From a bacterium (GTDB taxonomy: Bacteria > SAR324 > XYD2-FULL-50-16), in the NCBI GenBank assembly GCA_018829445.1, contig JAHJTV010000067.1:100062-164061 (forward strand): 64,000 bases of DNA, in the 5' to 3' direction. Of the stretch, positions 17,174 to 24,651 are shown piece after piece. Within the stretch, counting starts at the first letter, position 1; each line of letters starts with the position of its first letter. Position numbers and translations under genes: made by a program. The notes below the pieces were generated by a model that did no database searches, had not been told where the DNA came from, and was given only the letters and a program-made list of their open reading frames with translations.

Positions 17174-17184
17174 GGAGTGCATAA

Positions 17185-18243
17185 ATGAAAAAAACCCATG
17201 ACATCAGAATCAAAGAGATGATACCGCTAATTTCGCCTGAAGCCTTAAAACAGGAACTTCCCATCACACCAGAATCAGCAGAAACCGTTGTAAGGGGAAG
17301 AGAAGGGATTGAAGCTATTCTCAGCAAAAAAGATGATCGCCTGCTGGTAATCGTCGGCCCCTGCTCCATCCATGATGAGACTGCCGCGCTGGAATATGCA
17401 CAGAAACTGAATGAAGCCAGGATCAGGTACAAAGATAAACTCTTCATTGTCATGCGTGTTTATTTTGAAAAACCAAGGACAACCATTGGTTGGAAAGGGT
17501 TGATCAATGATCCGATGATGGACTCAACAAACAATATTGAGGAGGGGTTAAGACGCGCCCGCAAGCTTCTGATAGCTATCAACGATATGGGATTACCGGT
17601 CGCCACTGAAATGTTGGACCCCATCATTCCCCAGTATATTGCGGGTCTGGTCAGTTGGGTAGCTATCGGAGCCCGTACTACTGAATCGCAAACTCACCGG
17701 GAAATGGCGAGCGGTCTTTCCATGCCGGTGGGATTTAAGAACGGCACCGACGGAAACCTGGATATGGTCATCAATGCCATGAAAGCTTCCGGATCTTCCC
17801 AGAGTTTCCTGGGGATTGACCAGGGAGGATACACCAGCATCGTTAATACTTACGGCAACCCTTGGTGTCATGTTGTGCTGCGGGGCGGTTCTCATCCGAA
17901 TTATGATCCGGTTTGTGTTGGCAAAACCAGAGAACGATTGCAGCAAGAAAACCTGCTGGAAGCCATCCTCGTCGATTGTTCTCACTCCAATTGCGGAAAA
18001 AAGCACCAGGGGCAAAGTTTTGTCTGGAGAAACGTACTGGAACAACGGATGGAGGGAAACGATACCTTAATAGGTATGATGCTGGAAAGTAACCTTTATG
18101 AAGGTGCCCAGAAATGCAACAGTGACTTTTCTAAACTGGAATATGGCGTCTCCGTGACCGATGAATGCATCTCCTGGGAGACAACGGAGTCACTGCTCGA
18201 TTACGCTTATGAGAAATTGAGCAGTTTTGCTAAATGCGCCTGA
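17185..18243 (+). CDS. aroF: 3-deoxy-7-phosphoheptulonate (DAHP) synthase, class I E. coli type
   Basis: 352 residues. Joins phosphoenolpyruvate and erythrose 4-phosphate in the first step of the shikimate pathway. Family motifs in order: LVIVGPCSIHD (PEP/metal site Cys), MRVYFEKPRTTIGWKGLINDP, GARTTESQTHREMASGLSMPVGFKNGTDG (active-site loop), HVVLRGG, VDCSHSN and a C-terminal metal-binding Asp region (SVTDECISWE). Length and motifs match the AroF/AroG/AroH group, not the AroQ-fused or class II types. The GGAG at 17174-17177 precedes the ATG. The aromatic leader upstream is Tyr-rich, so I use aroF, though feedback specificity cannot be read reliably from sequence. Confidence 0.93.
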   Translation: MKKTHDIRIKEMIPLISPEALKQELPITPESAETVVRGREGIEAILSKKDDRLLVIVGPCSIHDETAALEYAQKLNEARIRYKDKLFIVMRVYFEKPRTTIGWKGLINDPMMDSTNNIEEGLRRARKLLIAINDMGLPVATEMLDPIIPQYIAGLVSWVAIGARTTESQTHREMASGLSMPVGFKNGTDGNLDMVINAMKASGSSQSFLGIDQGGYTSIVNTYGNPWCHVVLRGGSHPNYDPVCVGKTRERLQQENLLEAILVDCSHSNCGKKHQGQSFVWRNVLEQRMEGNDTLIGMMLESNLYEGAQKCNSDFSKLEYGVSVTDECISWETTESLLDYAYEKLSSFAKCA

Positions 18244-18257
18244 TTCCGGTTCTCTGC

Positions 18258-18291
18258 TTTTGATACTCGGTAGCAATATCGAGTGTCAAAA
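18258..18291. terminator. Hairpin between convergent aroF and activase genes
   Basis: TTTTGATACTCG / CGAGTGTCAAAA (18258-18269 with 18280-18291) forms a 12-bp stem with one G-U pair and A/T-rich arm ends, so it could act in both directions. There is no long T-run, so termination strength is uncertain. Confidence 0.5.
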
Positions 18292-18297
18292 CAGAAG

Positions 18298-19071
18298 TTA
18301 CAGCCTGGAAGCTAAAACAGCAGCACCAATGGCACCATTTTCCTGGGGATAATCTGCTATTATAATTGACAGCTTCAATTTGTCCTCCAGGGCTTTAACA
18401 ACACCGATGTTTTTGGCTACACCGCCCGTCATCATAACCGGTTCAGTAATACCAACTCTCTTGGCCAGGGCGGATACTCTGGATGCTATGGACTCGTGAA
18501 TTCCGGCCATGATGTTTTCTCGATATTCTCCCTTTGAAATCAATGAGATAACCTCTGATTCGGCAAATACGGTGCACAGACTGCTGATCTTGGAAGGTGT
18601 ATGGGCATTCAGGGAAAGGGTTCCAAAGTCTTCAAGATCCACCTCCAGAGCCCTGGCCATAACTTCAAGAAAACGACCGGTTCCTGCTGCACATTTATCA
18701 TTCATGGCAAAATCCTTCACTCTGCCATCCTTATCGATTGCCATGGATTTACTATCTTGTCCGCCGATATCGATAATGGTTCTTATATCGGGATTCTGGT
18801 AGTTGGCGCCGGCTCCATGGCAGGTAATCTCGGTGATGGACTTGTGGGAAAACTGAACATTGTTGCGCCCATAACCGGTGGAGACTATCTTGTCGACATT
18901 GGATTCGGCAATTGCATGCTCTGCTAATAGTTCTTCAAAAACTGTGCGACCAGCTTTCTCAGAGTTGTAGCCTGTGAAAATAACCCTGGTTCCCACTATT
19001 TTTCCATCAACCAGCAATGCGCCTTTTGCGGTAATGGAACCGATATCAATACCAAATGCGATCATGTGCAA
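18298..19071 (-). CDS. Acyl-CoA dehydratase activase (BadF/BadG/HgdC family), single subunit
   Basis: 257 residues with the ASKHA ATPase fold: N-terminal GIDIGSITAKGALL (phosphate 1), VDKIVSTGYGRNN, IIDIGGQDSKSM, the cysteine motif DKCAAGTGRFLEVMA, SSLCTVFAESEVISL (second conserved Cys), and MTGGVAKNIGVV. In HgdC-type activators a [4Fe-4S] cluster bridges the homodimer through these two cysteines, and ATP hydrolysis drives a low-potential electron into a 2-hydroxyacyl-CoA dehydratase or benzoyl-CoA reductase. No partner subunit is present in the window, so its client is unknown. Confidence 0.9.
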   Translation of the reverse strand: MHMIAFGIDIGSITAKGALLVDGKIVGTRVIFTGYNSEKAGRTVFEELLAEHAIAESNVDKIVSTGYGRNNVQFSHKSITEITCHGAGANYQNPDIRTIIDIGGQDSKSMAIDKDGRVKDFAMNDKCAAGTGRFLEVMARALEVDLEDFGTLSLNAHTPSKISSLCTVFAESEVISLISKGEYRENIMAGIHESIASRVSALAKRVGITEPVMMTGGVAKNIGVVKALEDKLKLSIIIADYPQENGAIGAAVLASRL

Positions 19072-19123
19072 TCCTTTTTAACTGGCTTCAAAAATGAAAT
19101 CCTCTTTTAAAGACTGTGATTTT

Positions 19124-22100
19124 TTATCTCTTTTTCATATCATGTTTTTTCAACCTGATACCGTTTTTTTTCATCCTTGACCGGAGAGTTCCATAATTGA
19201 TATCCAGTAATTCTGCCGCACCTCCAGGCCCACTAATTTTCCACGATGTTCTTTCCAGGGCCCATAGTATATGTTGTTTCTCGTTTTCAGCAAGGGTTAT
19301 TACTGATTTTTCCACAACATCCTGGTTATAAGAGGCCAGTTTCGGGGTTCTGAAGGTGTTGCCTACACTCATAATAACGCCTCTTTCAATCACATTCTCA
19401 AGCTCCCTGACATTACCCGGCCAATCATATTCGGTCAGATTTTTCATCTCCTCCTCCGGGATCCCTTCAAATGTTTTTCCAACCTTTTTGGAAAAAACGT
19501 CCAGGAAGTGTTCAGCCAAAAGCGCAATATCGCCGCGCCTTTCCCTGAGTGCGGGCACAGTGATCGGAAAGACGTTCAGGCGGTAGTAGAGATCTTCCCT
19601 GAATTTGCCCCGTTTAACCAATTCTCTCAGATCCTGGTTGGTGGCAGCAATCAGTCTGAAGTTGGATTTTAAGGTTTTGGTGCCGCCAACCCGTTCAAAC
19701 TCTTGTGTTTGTATGACTCGCAGCAGTCTCACCTGCACTTCCGGGGGTACATCACCGATTTCGTCCAGAAAAAGGGTTCCTCCGTCAGCCAATTCGAATC
19801 GACCTGCCTTCTGTTTATCTGCACCGGTAAACGAGCCTTTTTCATGTCCGAACAATTCACTGGCTATCAATCCTTCCGAAAAGGCACTACAGTTAACTCT
19901 GATAAACGGTTTATCGGATCTCATGCTTTTATCCATGATCGTGCTGGCCACCAATTCTTTTCCCACCCCCGTTTCTCCTAGGATCAAAACGGTTGTTTCC
20001 GTATTCGCCACTCGCAGGATCTTGTTCATGAGAATCTTTATCTCTTTGCTTTCCCCAATGATACTGTCTGCGTGAAGCCTTTCCAGATGCTGATCCTTAT
20101 AATACTGTTTCTCGTTCCTGAGACGTTTGTTTAACCATTTGACCTCGTTAAATGCCTCCGCATTATCCATGGCAATAGCTGCCTGGGAAGCAAAGTAGGT
20201 AAACATCTGCAGATCGGGTTTTTTGAAAGCTGATGCTAAAAACCGATTGTCGAAGTACATAACCCCCACAATCTCATTTTTAATGATCATGGGGACACAG
20301 ATACAGGACTTGATCTTGTCCAAAGCATGGGAGTGACCATTGTATTCCCGGTTGAGATCTTTGATGATTCCTTCACCGGTGGTCGCTGTATCGTTGATAA
20401 TCTGCATGGGAATATTAAACTCATCGCTGTTTATATCCTCGGTCGTAATATTTTTTGCGGCTCTTACGGTGAACTCAATGGAATCGTCGCTCCTTTTGAT
20501 CAGGAAGATTGCTCCCCTTTCCGCTCCTGTTATGCGAATAACTGTGAGGATGATATGTTTCTCTATTTCATCTGAATTGCGGATGGTGATAATCTCCTGG
20601 TTAAGCTGCAGAATTTCATCCAACAGATTTCCCTCCACACTGATATCCTTGACCAGATATCTGAGATCATCCGGAAAATGAAGAGATCGGTTGGAAAGTA
20701 TAATTGAACCAGCCTTTTTTGCTTCCTCCTTCGCCCGCTTTTCATCACCCATAATGAGGTAATATCTGGCAAGCTCTACGTGAGTTCGAGCAATTGGCAA
20801 TCGATGCCCCGATTGCTGTAAAAACTCCAGAGAACTCTTGAGTGATTTGATGATCTCCTGCGGCTGCTCTCCATTGCGCCTTTGGAGAAGCGCTTTGTAG
20901 CGATATCCATACCCTTTATAAAAAACGTTCTCACTGCTGATGGAATGATCCAGGGCTTCTTTGACAGTGATACCCTCCATGGGAGGATAGGTGCCCTGTT
21001 CCATAGACCAGAGAAGTTTTAAAACAAAGCCGTAGGAGGCAATGGGAATGCCCAATGCTTCATTCTCTTTGATTAACTGCAGATAATTTCTGAGGAAACC
21101 GGCTGATTTATCGTTTTTCCCTTTCCAGTAATAGAGCATCGCCTTTAATAGAAGCAGATCCTCTTTAAATCTGACGTCATAGGTTCTGGCAGTTTTTTCA
21201 TCTATTTCCGCAATGAGCTGCAAGGAGTCGTCAATCCGACCAATACCCTTGAGGATATACCCCATCTGCAAAAGCGCCCAGTCGGCAATCTGGTGTTGAT
21301 TGATATTCAAACAGTGTTTACGGATGGCATCAAGCATTCCCAATCCTTGGCTTGCCAAACCTTTGGCAGCATAAGACCGACCCATGGCGGCTACGGCGTA
21401 AAGAAGGGACATGGTTTCCGGAAACTGTTCCACCCCTTTGAACGATTTCTCATAGGTTTTAACGGCAAGACTAAAACGTCCCTGGAGATAATAAAAATAG
21501 GCGCCTAATGTATTAATCAGTTTCAGAAAATCGATGTTCTCAATTTTTGGTACCAGTTTCCAGCCAGTATTAAAATACTTCTCAGCTGCCTTAAAATTAC
21601 CCCTTTGGAACTGGTTAATGGCTAGATGTAGATTGATGATGGAGAGAAAAATCTGATCGTTAATGGCCTTTGCCCTTTCCAGGGCTTTTTTAAGAATGGA
21701 GGTTGTCCATTCACTTTCACTTTTAACCGAGAACATATTCATATATTTATAAACCGTCTCGACAAAAAGCCTGTCTGACTCTTTTTCAGTGGAATCACTT
21801 AAGTCCCTAATTGCTTTGGTATAACAGGTAATCGCCTCCTGATACCGCACCTCCTCCGCATAGGAATCGCCAGCCGTGATCAGCCAGCGACAGCCCTCTA
21901 TATCATTTGGAATATGAATGAGATGCTTGGAGAGGGTATACGCTTTTTTCCGGTTGATAGCCGGTTCCTTGATGAGAATCCTGGCAGCGAGCCGGTGGAG
22001 TTCAATCTTGTCCTCCTCCGAAAAAACATTGAATAATTTCTGTCGGTTATCATCGCTGGTGAAGCAGAACATACCCGATCGCTCTTCGGTCAGTTTCCCT

Positions 22101-22240
22101 GATTTTTTGTTGGCATCAAGAATGGCTAAAACACGGGAAGCTCTCAGATCTGATAGTTCCAACAACCAGTCAATTGAAAACTCATCCTCAAATAAAGCGG
22201 CTTTAGACATTAATTCAACTTCATCGCTCTTAACCAACAT
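19124..22240 (-). CDS. TPR-GAF-AAA+-Fis sigma-54 activator, paralog B
   Basis: 1038 residues from the ATG at 22238-22240. I prefer this to a TTG 12 nt upstream because GGGAG lies 5 nt before the ATG. Same layout as paralog A: winged-helix-like start (AALFEDEFSIDWLLELSD), long TPR region, GAF (ERGAIFLIKRSDD), AAA+ with GETGVGKE, the loop GSFTGA at 802-807 (a normal variant of GAFTGA) and LFLDEIGD, and a Fis HTH (GAAELLDINYGTLRSRMKKNGI). The two paralogs face each other across aroF and the activase gene. No receiver or kinase domain is present, so activity is likely set by the GAF or TPR region. Confidence 0.9.
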   Translation of the reverse strand: MLVKSDEVELMSKAALFEDEFSIDWLLELSDLRASRVLAILDANKKSGKLTEERSGMFCFTSDDNRQKLFNVFSEEDKIELHRLAARILIKEPAINRKKAYTLSKHLIHIPNDIEGCRWLITAGDSYAEEVRYQEAITCYTKAIRDLSDSTEKESDRLFVETVYKYMNMFSVKSESEWTTSILKKALERAKAINDQIFLSIINLHLAINQFQRGNFKAAEKYFNTGWKLVPKIENIDFLKLINTLGAYFYYLQGRFSLAVKTYEKSFKGVEQFPETMSLLYAVAAMGRSYAAKGLASQGLGMLDAIRKHCLNINQHQIADWALLQMGYILKGIGRIDDSLQLIAEIDEKTARTYDVRFKEDLLLLKAMLYYWKGKNDKSAGFLRNYLQLIKENEALGIPIASYGFVLKLLWSMEQGTYPPMEGITVKEALDHSISSENVFYKGYGYRYKALLQRRNGEQPQEIIKSLKSSLEFLQQSGHRLPIARTHVELARYYLIMGDEKRAKEEAKKAGSIILSNRSLHFPDDLRYLVKDISVEGNLLDEILQLNQEIITIRNSDEIEKHIILTVIRITGAERGAIFLIKRSDDSIEFTVRAAKNITTEDINSDEFNIPMQIINDTATTGEGIIKDLNREYNGHSHALDKIKSCICVPMIIKNEIVGVMYFDNRFLASAFKKPDLQMFTYFASQAAIAMDNAEAFNEVKWLNKRLRNEKQYYKDQHLERLHADSIIGESKEIKILMNKILRVANTETTVLILGETGVGKELVASTIMDKSMRSDKPFIRVNCSAFSEGLIASELFGHEKGSFTGADKQKAGRFELADGGTLFLDEIGDVPPEVQVRLLRVIQTQEFERVGGTKTLKSNFRLIAATNQDLRELVKRGKFREDLYYRLNVFPITVPALRERRGDIALLAEHFLDVFSKKVGKTFEGIPEEEMKNLTEYDWPGNVRELENVIERGVIMSVGNTFRTPKLASYNQDVVEKSVITLAENEKQHILWALERTSWKISGPGGAAELLDINYGTLRSRMKKNGIRLKKHDMKKR

Positions 22241-22330
22241 AACAACTCCCAATTTCTACTTCATATTTTTTTATTGCAGATTCTATCAGGAACTCAAAAT
22301 CCGGTAATTATCATTAAAACAGTCCGGGAA

Positions 22331-22344
22331 GCCCGTATACGGGC
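22331..22344. promoter_or_regulatory. 14-bp perfect palindrome upstream of paralog B
   Basis: GCCCGTATACGGGC, 91-104 bp ahead of the start codon of the regulator at 22240. Distance and symmetry fit an upstream activator site, but no second copy was found. Confidence 0.4.
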
Positions 22345-22526
22345 ATACGCCAACTTTCCATCCGGCGTTACTTATTTGATCTTACAATTGGGTGGGGTTT
22401 TCGTAAACTCAAAAAATGAGAAATACCTCAATTTACTTGAATCAGACAGGGCAATAAAAATACATTATTTTTGATAAATATGATTAATCAGGAGGGAAAT
22501 GATAAAACCAAATGGAGATAGACAAA

Positions 22527-22736
22527 TCATTTATGGGCTTGGAGATCTTTTTTGATTTTTAGTAATTCTTCCGGCAGATGGTCGCCCATTTTTTCCATTA
22601 GTTCGATATCAGCCAACAGATACTCCTTGACTTTCACCAGCTCATCCTTGAGCTTCAAAAAGCGTCTCATTCTGATTTTTAATTCCAGTGCTCTTAACTT
22701 CTTTTCTCTTTCAGCTTTGTCTGTATTCAACGGCAT
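22527..22736 (-). CDS. Small coiled-coil protein, unknown function
   Basis: 69 residues from the ATG at 22734-22736 (GAGTG 7 nt upstream); a GTG start three codons earlier is also open. The protein is highly charged and helical throughout (KKLRALELKIRMRRFLKLKD, then LMEKMGDHLPEELLKIKKDL), with heptad-like spacing of Leu/Ile. I do not recognise a family. It lies 95 bp downstream of the 600-residue helicase partner in the same direction and may belong to that operon. The opposite-strand ORF here is serine/phenylalanine-rich and looks like a shadow. Confidence 0.55.
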   Translation of the reverse strand: MPLNTDKAEREKKLRALELKIRMRRFLKLKDELVKVKEYLLADIELMEKMGDHLPEELLKIKKDLQAHK

Positions 22737-22771
22737 TTTAATCACTCTATAACATCAGATTTCGAATTCAT

Positions 22772-22791
22772 GGGGGTTGAAAATTACCCCC
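22772..22791. other. Small hairpin GGGGGT / ACCCCC
   Basis: 6-bp stem with an 8-nt loop between the helicase-partner gene and the small coiled-coil gene. There is no T-run in either direction, so it may attenuate or stabilise the operon RNA rather than end it. Confidence 0.35.
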
Positions 22792-22840
22792 AGCCTAACA
22801 ATAGCGCCTGCTAATGAATAATATTGGTAACGGATTATTG

Positions 22841-24643
22841 TCAAAAAAGATAGCCAAAAATCCGCAATCTTTGTTTCAACTTTGACATAAACTGTTTTTT
22901 AATCGCAAAATGTCGATCTTCGACCAGCAATATCATTTGACGAAGCTCTTCATCCGAGGTGATCAGCTCCAAAAGTTCTGTGTCACTTTGCCTGATTTTA
23001 AGAACCAGGAAATCCTCCTCACAGGAAAGAACCTCATATTTCGACCGAATTCTATCAAAAAACCGCTCCCAGTTCTTGGGAAAAGAAGTCATGACAAGAT
23101 GTCCTAATTCTTCGATTTGGTTTTCAATCTCCTCTTTTGTATTGACGTTGCAGAGAAAGCTGTCAAAATCAACCAAAAACCGACTGCGCCCAATTTTTCT
23201 GGAGTATCGCTCCAACTTCATCTCCATAAGATTATCTCCCGGGTGGACGGTTATGATGAGGTGACTGTCATCCAGCAACACTTCTGATGATTTCGGCTCA
23301 TTGGCTTCAACCGGGAACTCATCGCTAATTCTGCAGGTGAATGCACCCAGCTTTGTTAACCGTACATAAATCAGTCCGTCAAAAACAGAATATGGCTTAG
23401 GATCATCACTGTTTTCTGAAGTTGGTTTTGGGTTGTTGTAATGAATATCAACCAGACCAAAGGCGGCAAAAAGGAAAAACCCGGCTTTTAACATGGGCTC
23501 GGTTATCATCGTGAAAATCTGATCCGGTTTGATGTATTGTTTACTATGCCCCCACCCCTGCCATTCTCCCGGTATATAAAGACTTTGAACGGCAAAAGGG
23601 TTTATCGGCTGTAGATTCAAATCCCTTAACTGTGCAAACCGCATGAGTTGTTTTATCGAGATCCATTTCTCAACAGGCAGTTCCTTCAAAAGATCAAAGA
23701 GTGTCTGATGAATATTTTTGTTCAATAGATCGGATGTCTGGTACCACCCTTTGATATTCGTTAAAAAACTGAGAAGGGTATTTTCCTCCAACATTGCAAA
23801 CTCGGCAAACAGCTCCCGGAATTTCCGGGCAATCATCTCCCCTTGGTCTTCCATCCAATTCCGCATTAAAAGGCACAATTGCAGTATTAGAGAGATTCTC
23901 AGGGTTTTGAATTCTGAATCCGATTGCCCCGGGAAAAACTCCTCCATTTCGGTTAGCCTCATTATCTCCAATAAAGAACTTATACGAGGTGCACCCGATT
24001 TAGTAATTTTTAGACCTCCTCTTTTGAAATAGTCAAAAATAACTGGTAAATTTGACTGAATCCGGTTTTGATCTGCAAATTCATAATCAGTAGATTGTAA
24101 AGATTTCAGTGGCTTTAGATAATACCCTTTCGGTTTGGGCAGATGACTTTTCAGCTTTTTACGAACAACCTGCGGGAGACTGAAATAGTAGAAATCATCT
24201 CCACTCGCTTGTGAATTCGTTTGTTTTGTCAGGATAAAAAGACAAAACTCAGGCTTGAGTAACGAATAATCCGGTTTTTTTGATGATGCTTCCGGCAGTA
24301 TTCTGCCTTTTGCCCGACTGTTCAGATGTCTTATCTCCTGTTGCCCTTCCCAGGCTAGTGTTTCAAGCACTTTAGCGACGATATAAGGCAGTTTGTCCAA
24401 CCAGATTTCAAAAATCTCTTTATCACTGAAGACGATGCTGATTAGGCGGGCAATCTCTTTGGATCTGATGGATAATCCCTGGTATTCCTTCTTTTTTAAG
24501 TTCCAATTGGATTCCAGCTGCGGTGCCAGATCCAGCAGATCTCTGAAATAGCGCCTGAAAATATCATCCAGGATATCAGGCGGATATTGCTCCAGTATTG
24601 TTTCTTCGAGTGTGATCTCTTTGTTGCCATTAATGTGGATCAT
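22841..24643 (-). CDS. Uncharacterised ~600-residue partner of the SNF2 helicase
   Basis: 600 residues, no signal peptide or membrane helix. I do not recognise a confident family. The sequence is largely helical. The region around 400-450 (EPMLKAGFFLFAAFGLVDIHY, then YVRLTKLGAFTCR) looks like a winged-helix segment. The C-terminal third (SEVLLDDSHLIITVHPGD, then RSRFLVDFDSFL, and finally LVEDRHFAIKKQFM plus KLKQRLRIFGYLF) faintly resembles the helicase-associated C-terminal domain found with XPB/Ssl2-like proteins. It starts 8 bp behind the stop of the SNF2 gene, so the two are almost certainly cotranscribed. I infer a DNA- or nucleoprotein-binding subunit of a helicase complex. Confidence 0.72.
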   Translation of the reverse strand: MIHINGNKEITLEETILEQYPPDILDDIFRRYFRDLLDLAPQLESNWNLKKKEYQGLSIRSKEIARLISIVFSDKEIFEIWLDKLPYIVAKVLETLAWEGQQEIRHLNSRAKGRILPEASSKKPDYSLLKPEFCLFILTKQTNSQASGDDFYYFSLPQVVRKKLKSHLPKPKGYYLKPLKSLQSTDYEFADQNRIQSNLPVIFDYFKRGGLKITKSGAPRISSLLEIMRLTEMEEFFPGQSDSEFKTLRISLILQLCLLMRNWMEDQGEMIARKFRELFAEFAMLEENTLLSFLTNIKGWYQTSDLLNKNIHQTLFDLLKELPVEKWISIKQLMRFAQLRDLNLQPINPFAVQSLYIPGEWQGWGHSKQYIKPDQIFTMITEPMLKAGFFLFAAFGLVDIHYNNPKPTSENSDDPKPYSVFDGLIYVRLTKLGAFTCRISDEFPVEANEPKSSEVLLDDSHLIITVHPGDNLMEMKLERYSRKIGRSRFLVDFDSFLCNVNTKEEIENQIEELGHLVMTSFPKNWERFFDRIRSKYEVLSCEEDFLVLKIRQSDTELLELITSDEELRQMILLVEDRHFAIKKQFMSKLKQRLRIFGYLF

Positions 24644-24651
24644 GCTATTTC

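Noticed and set aside
19835..19852. GSFTGA in regulator paralog B as a broken sigma-54 loop
   Set aside because: Ser for the first Ala is a common, working variant; the essential Thr is kept. Only the Pro in the NtrX-like protein is unusual.
19605..20075. 156-residue plus-strand frame opposite regulator paralog B
   Set aside because: Shadow of the AAA+ domain on the other strand; Ser/Pro-rich, no ribosome site.
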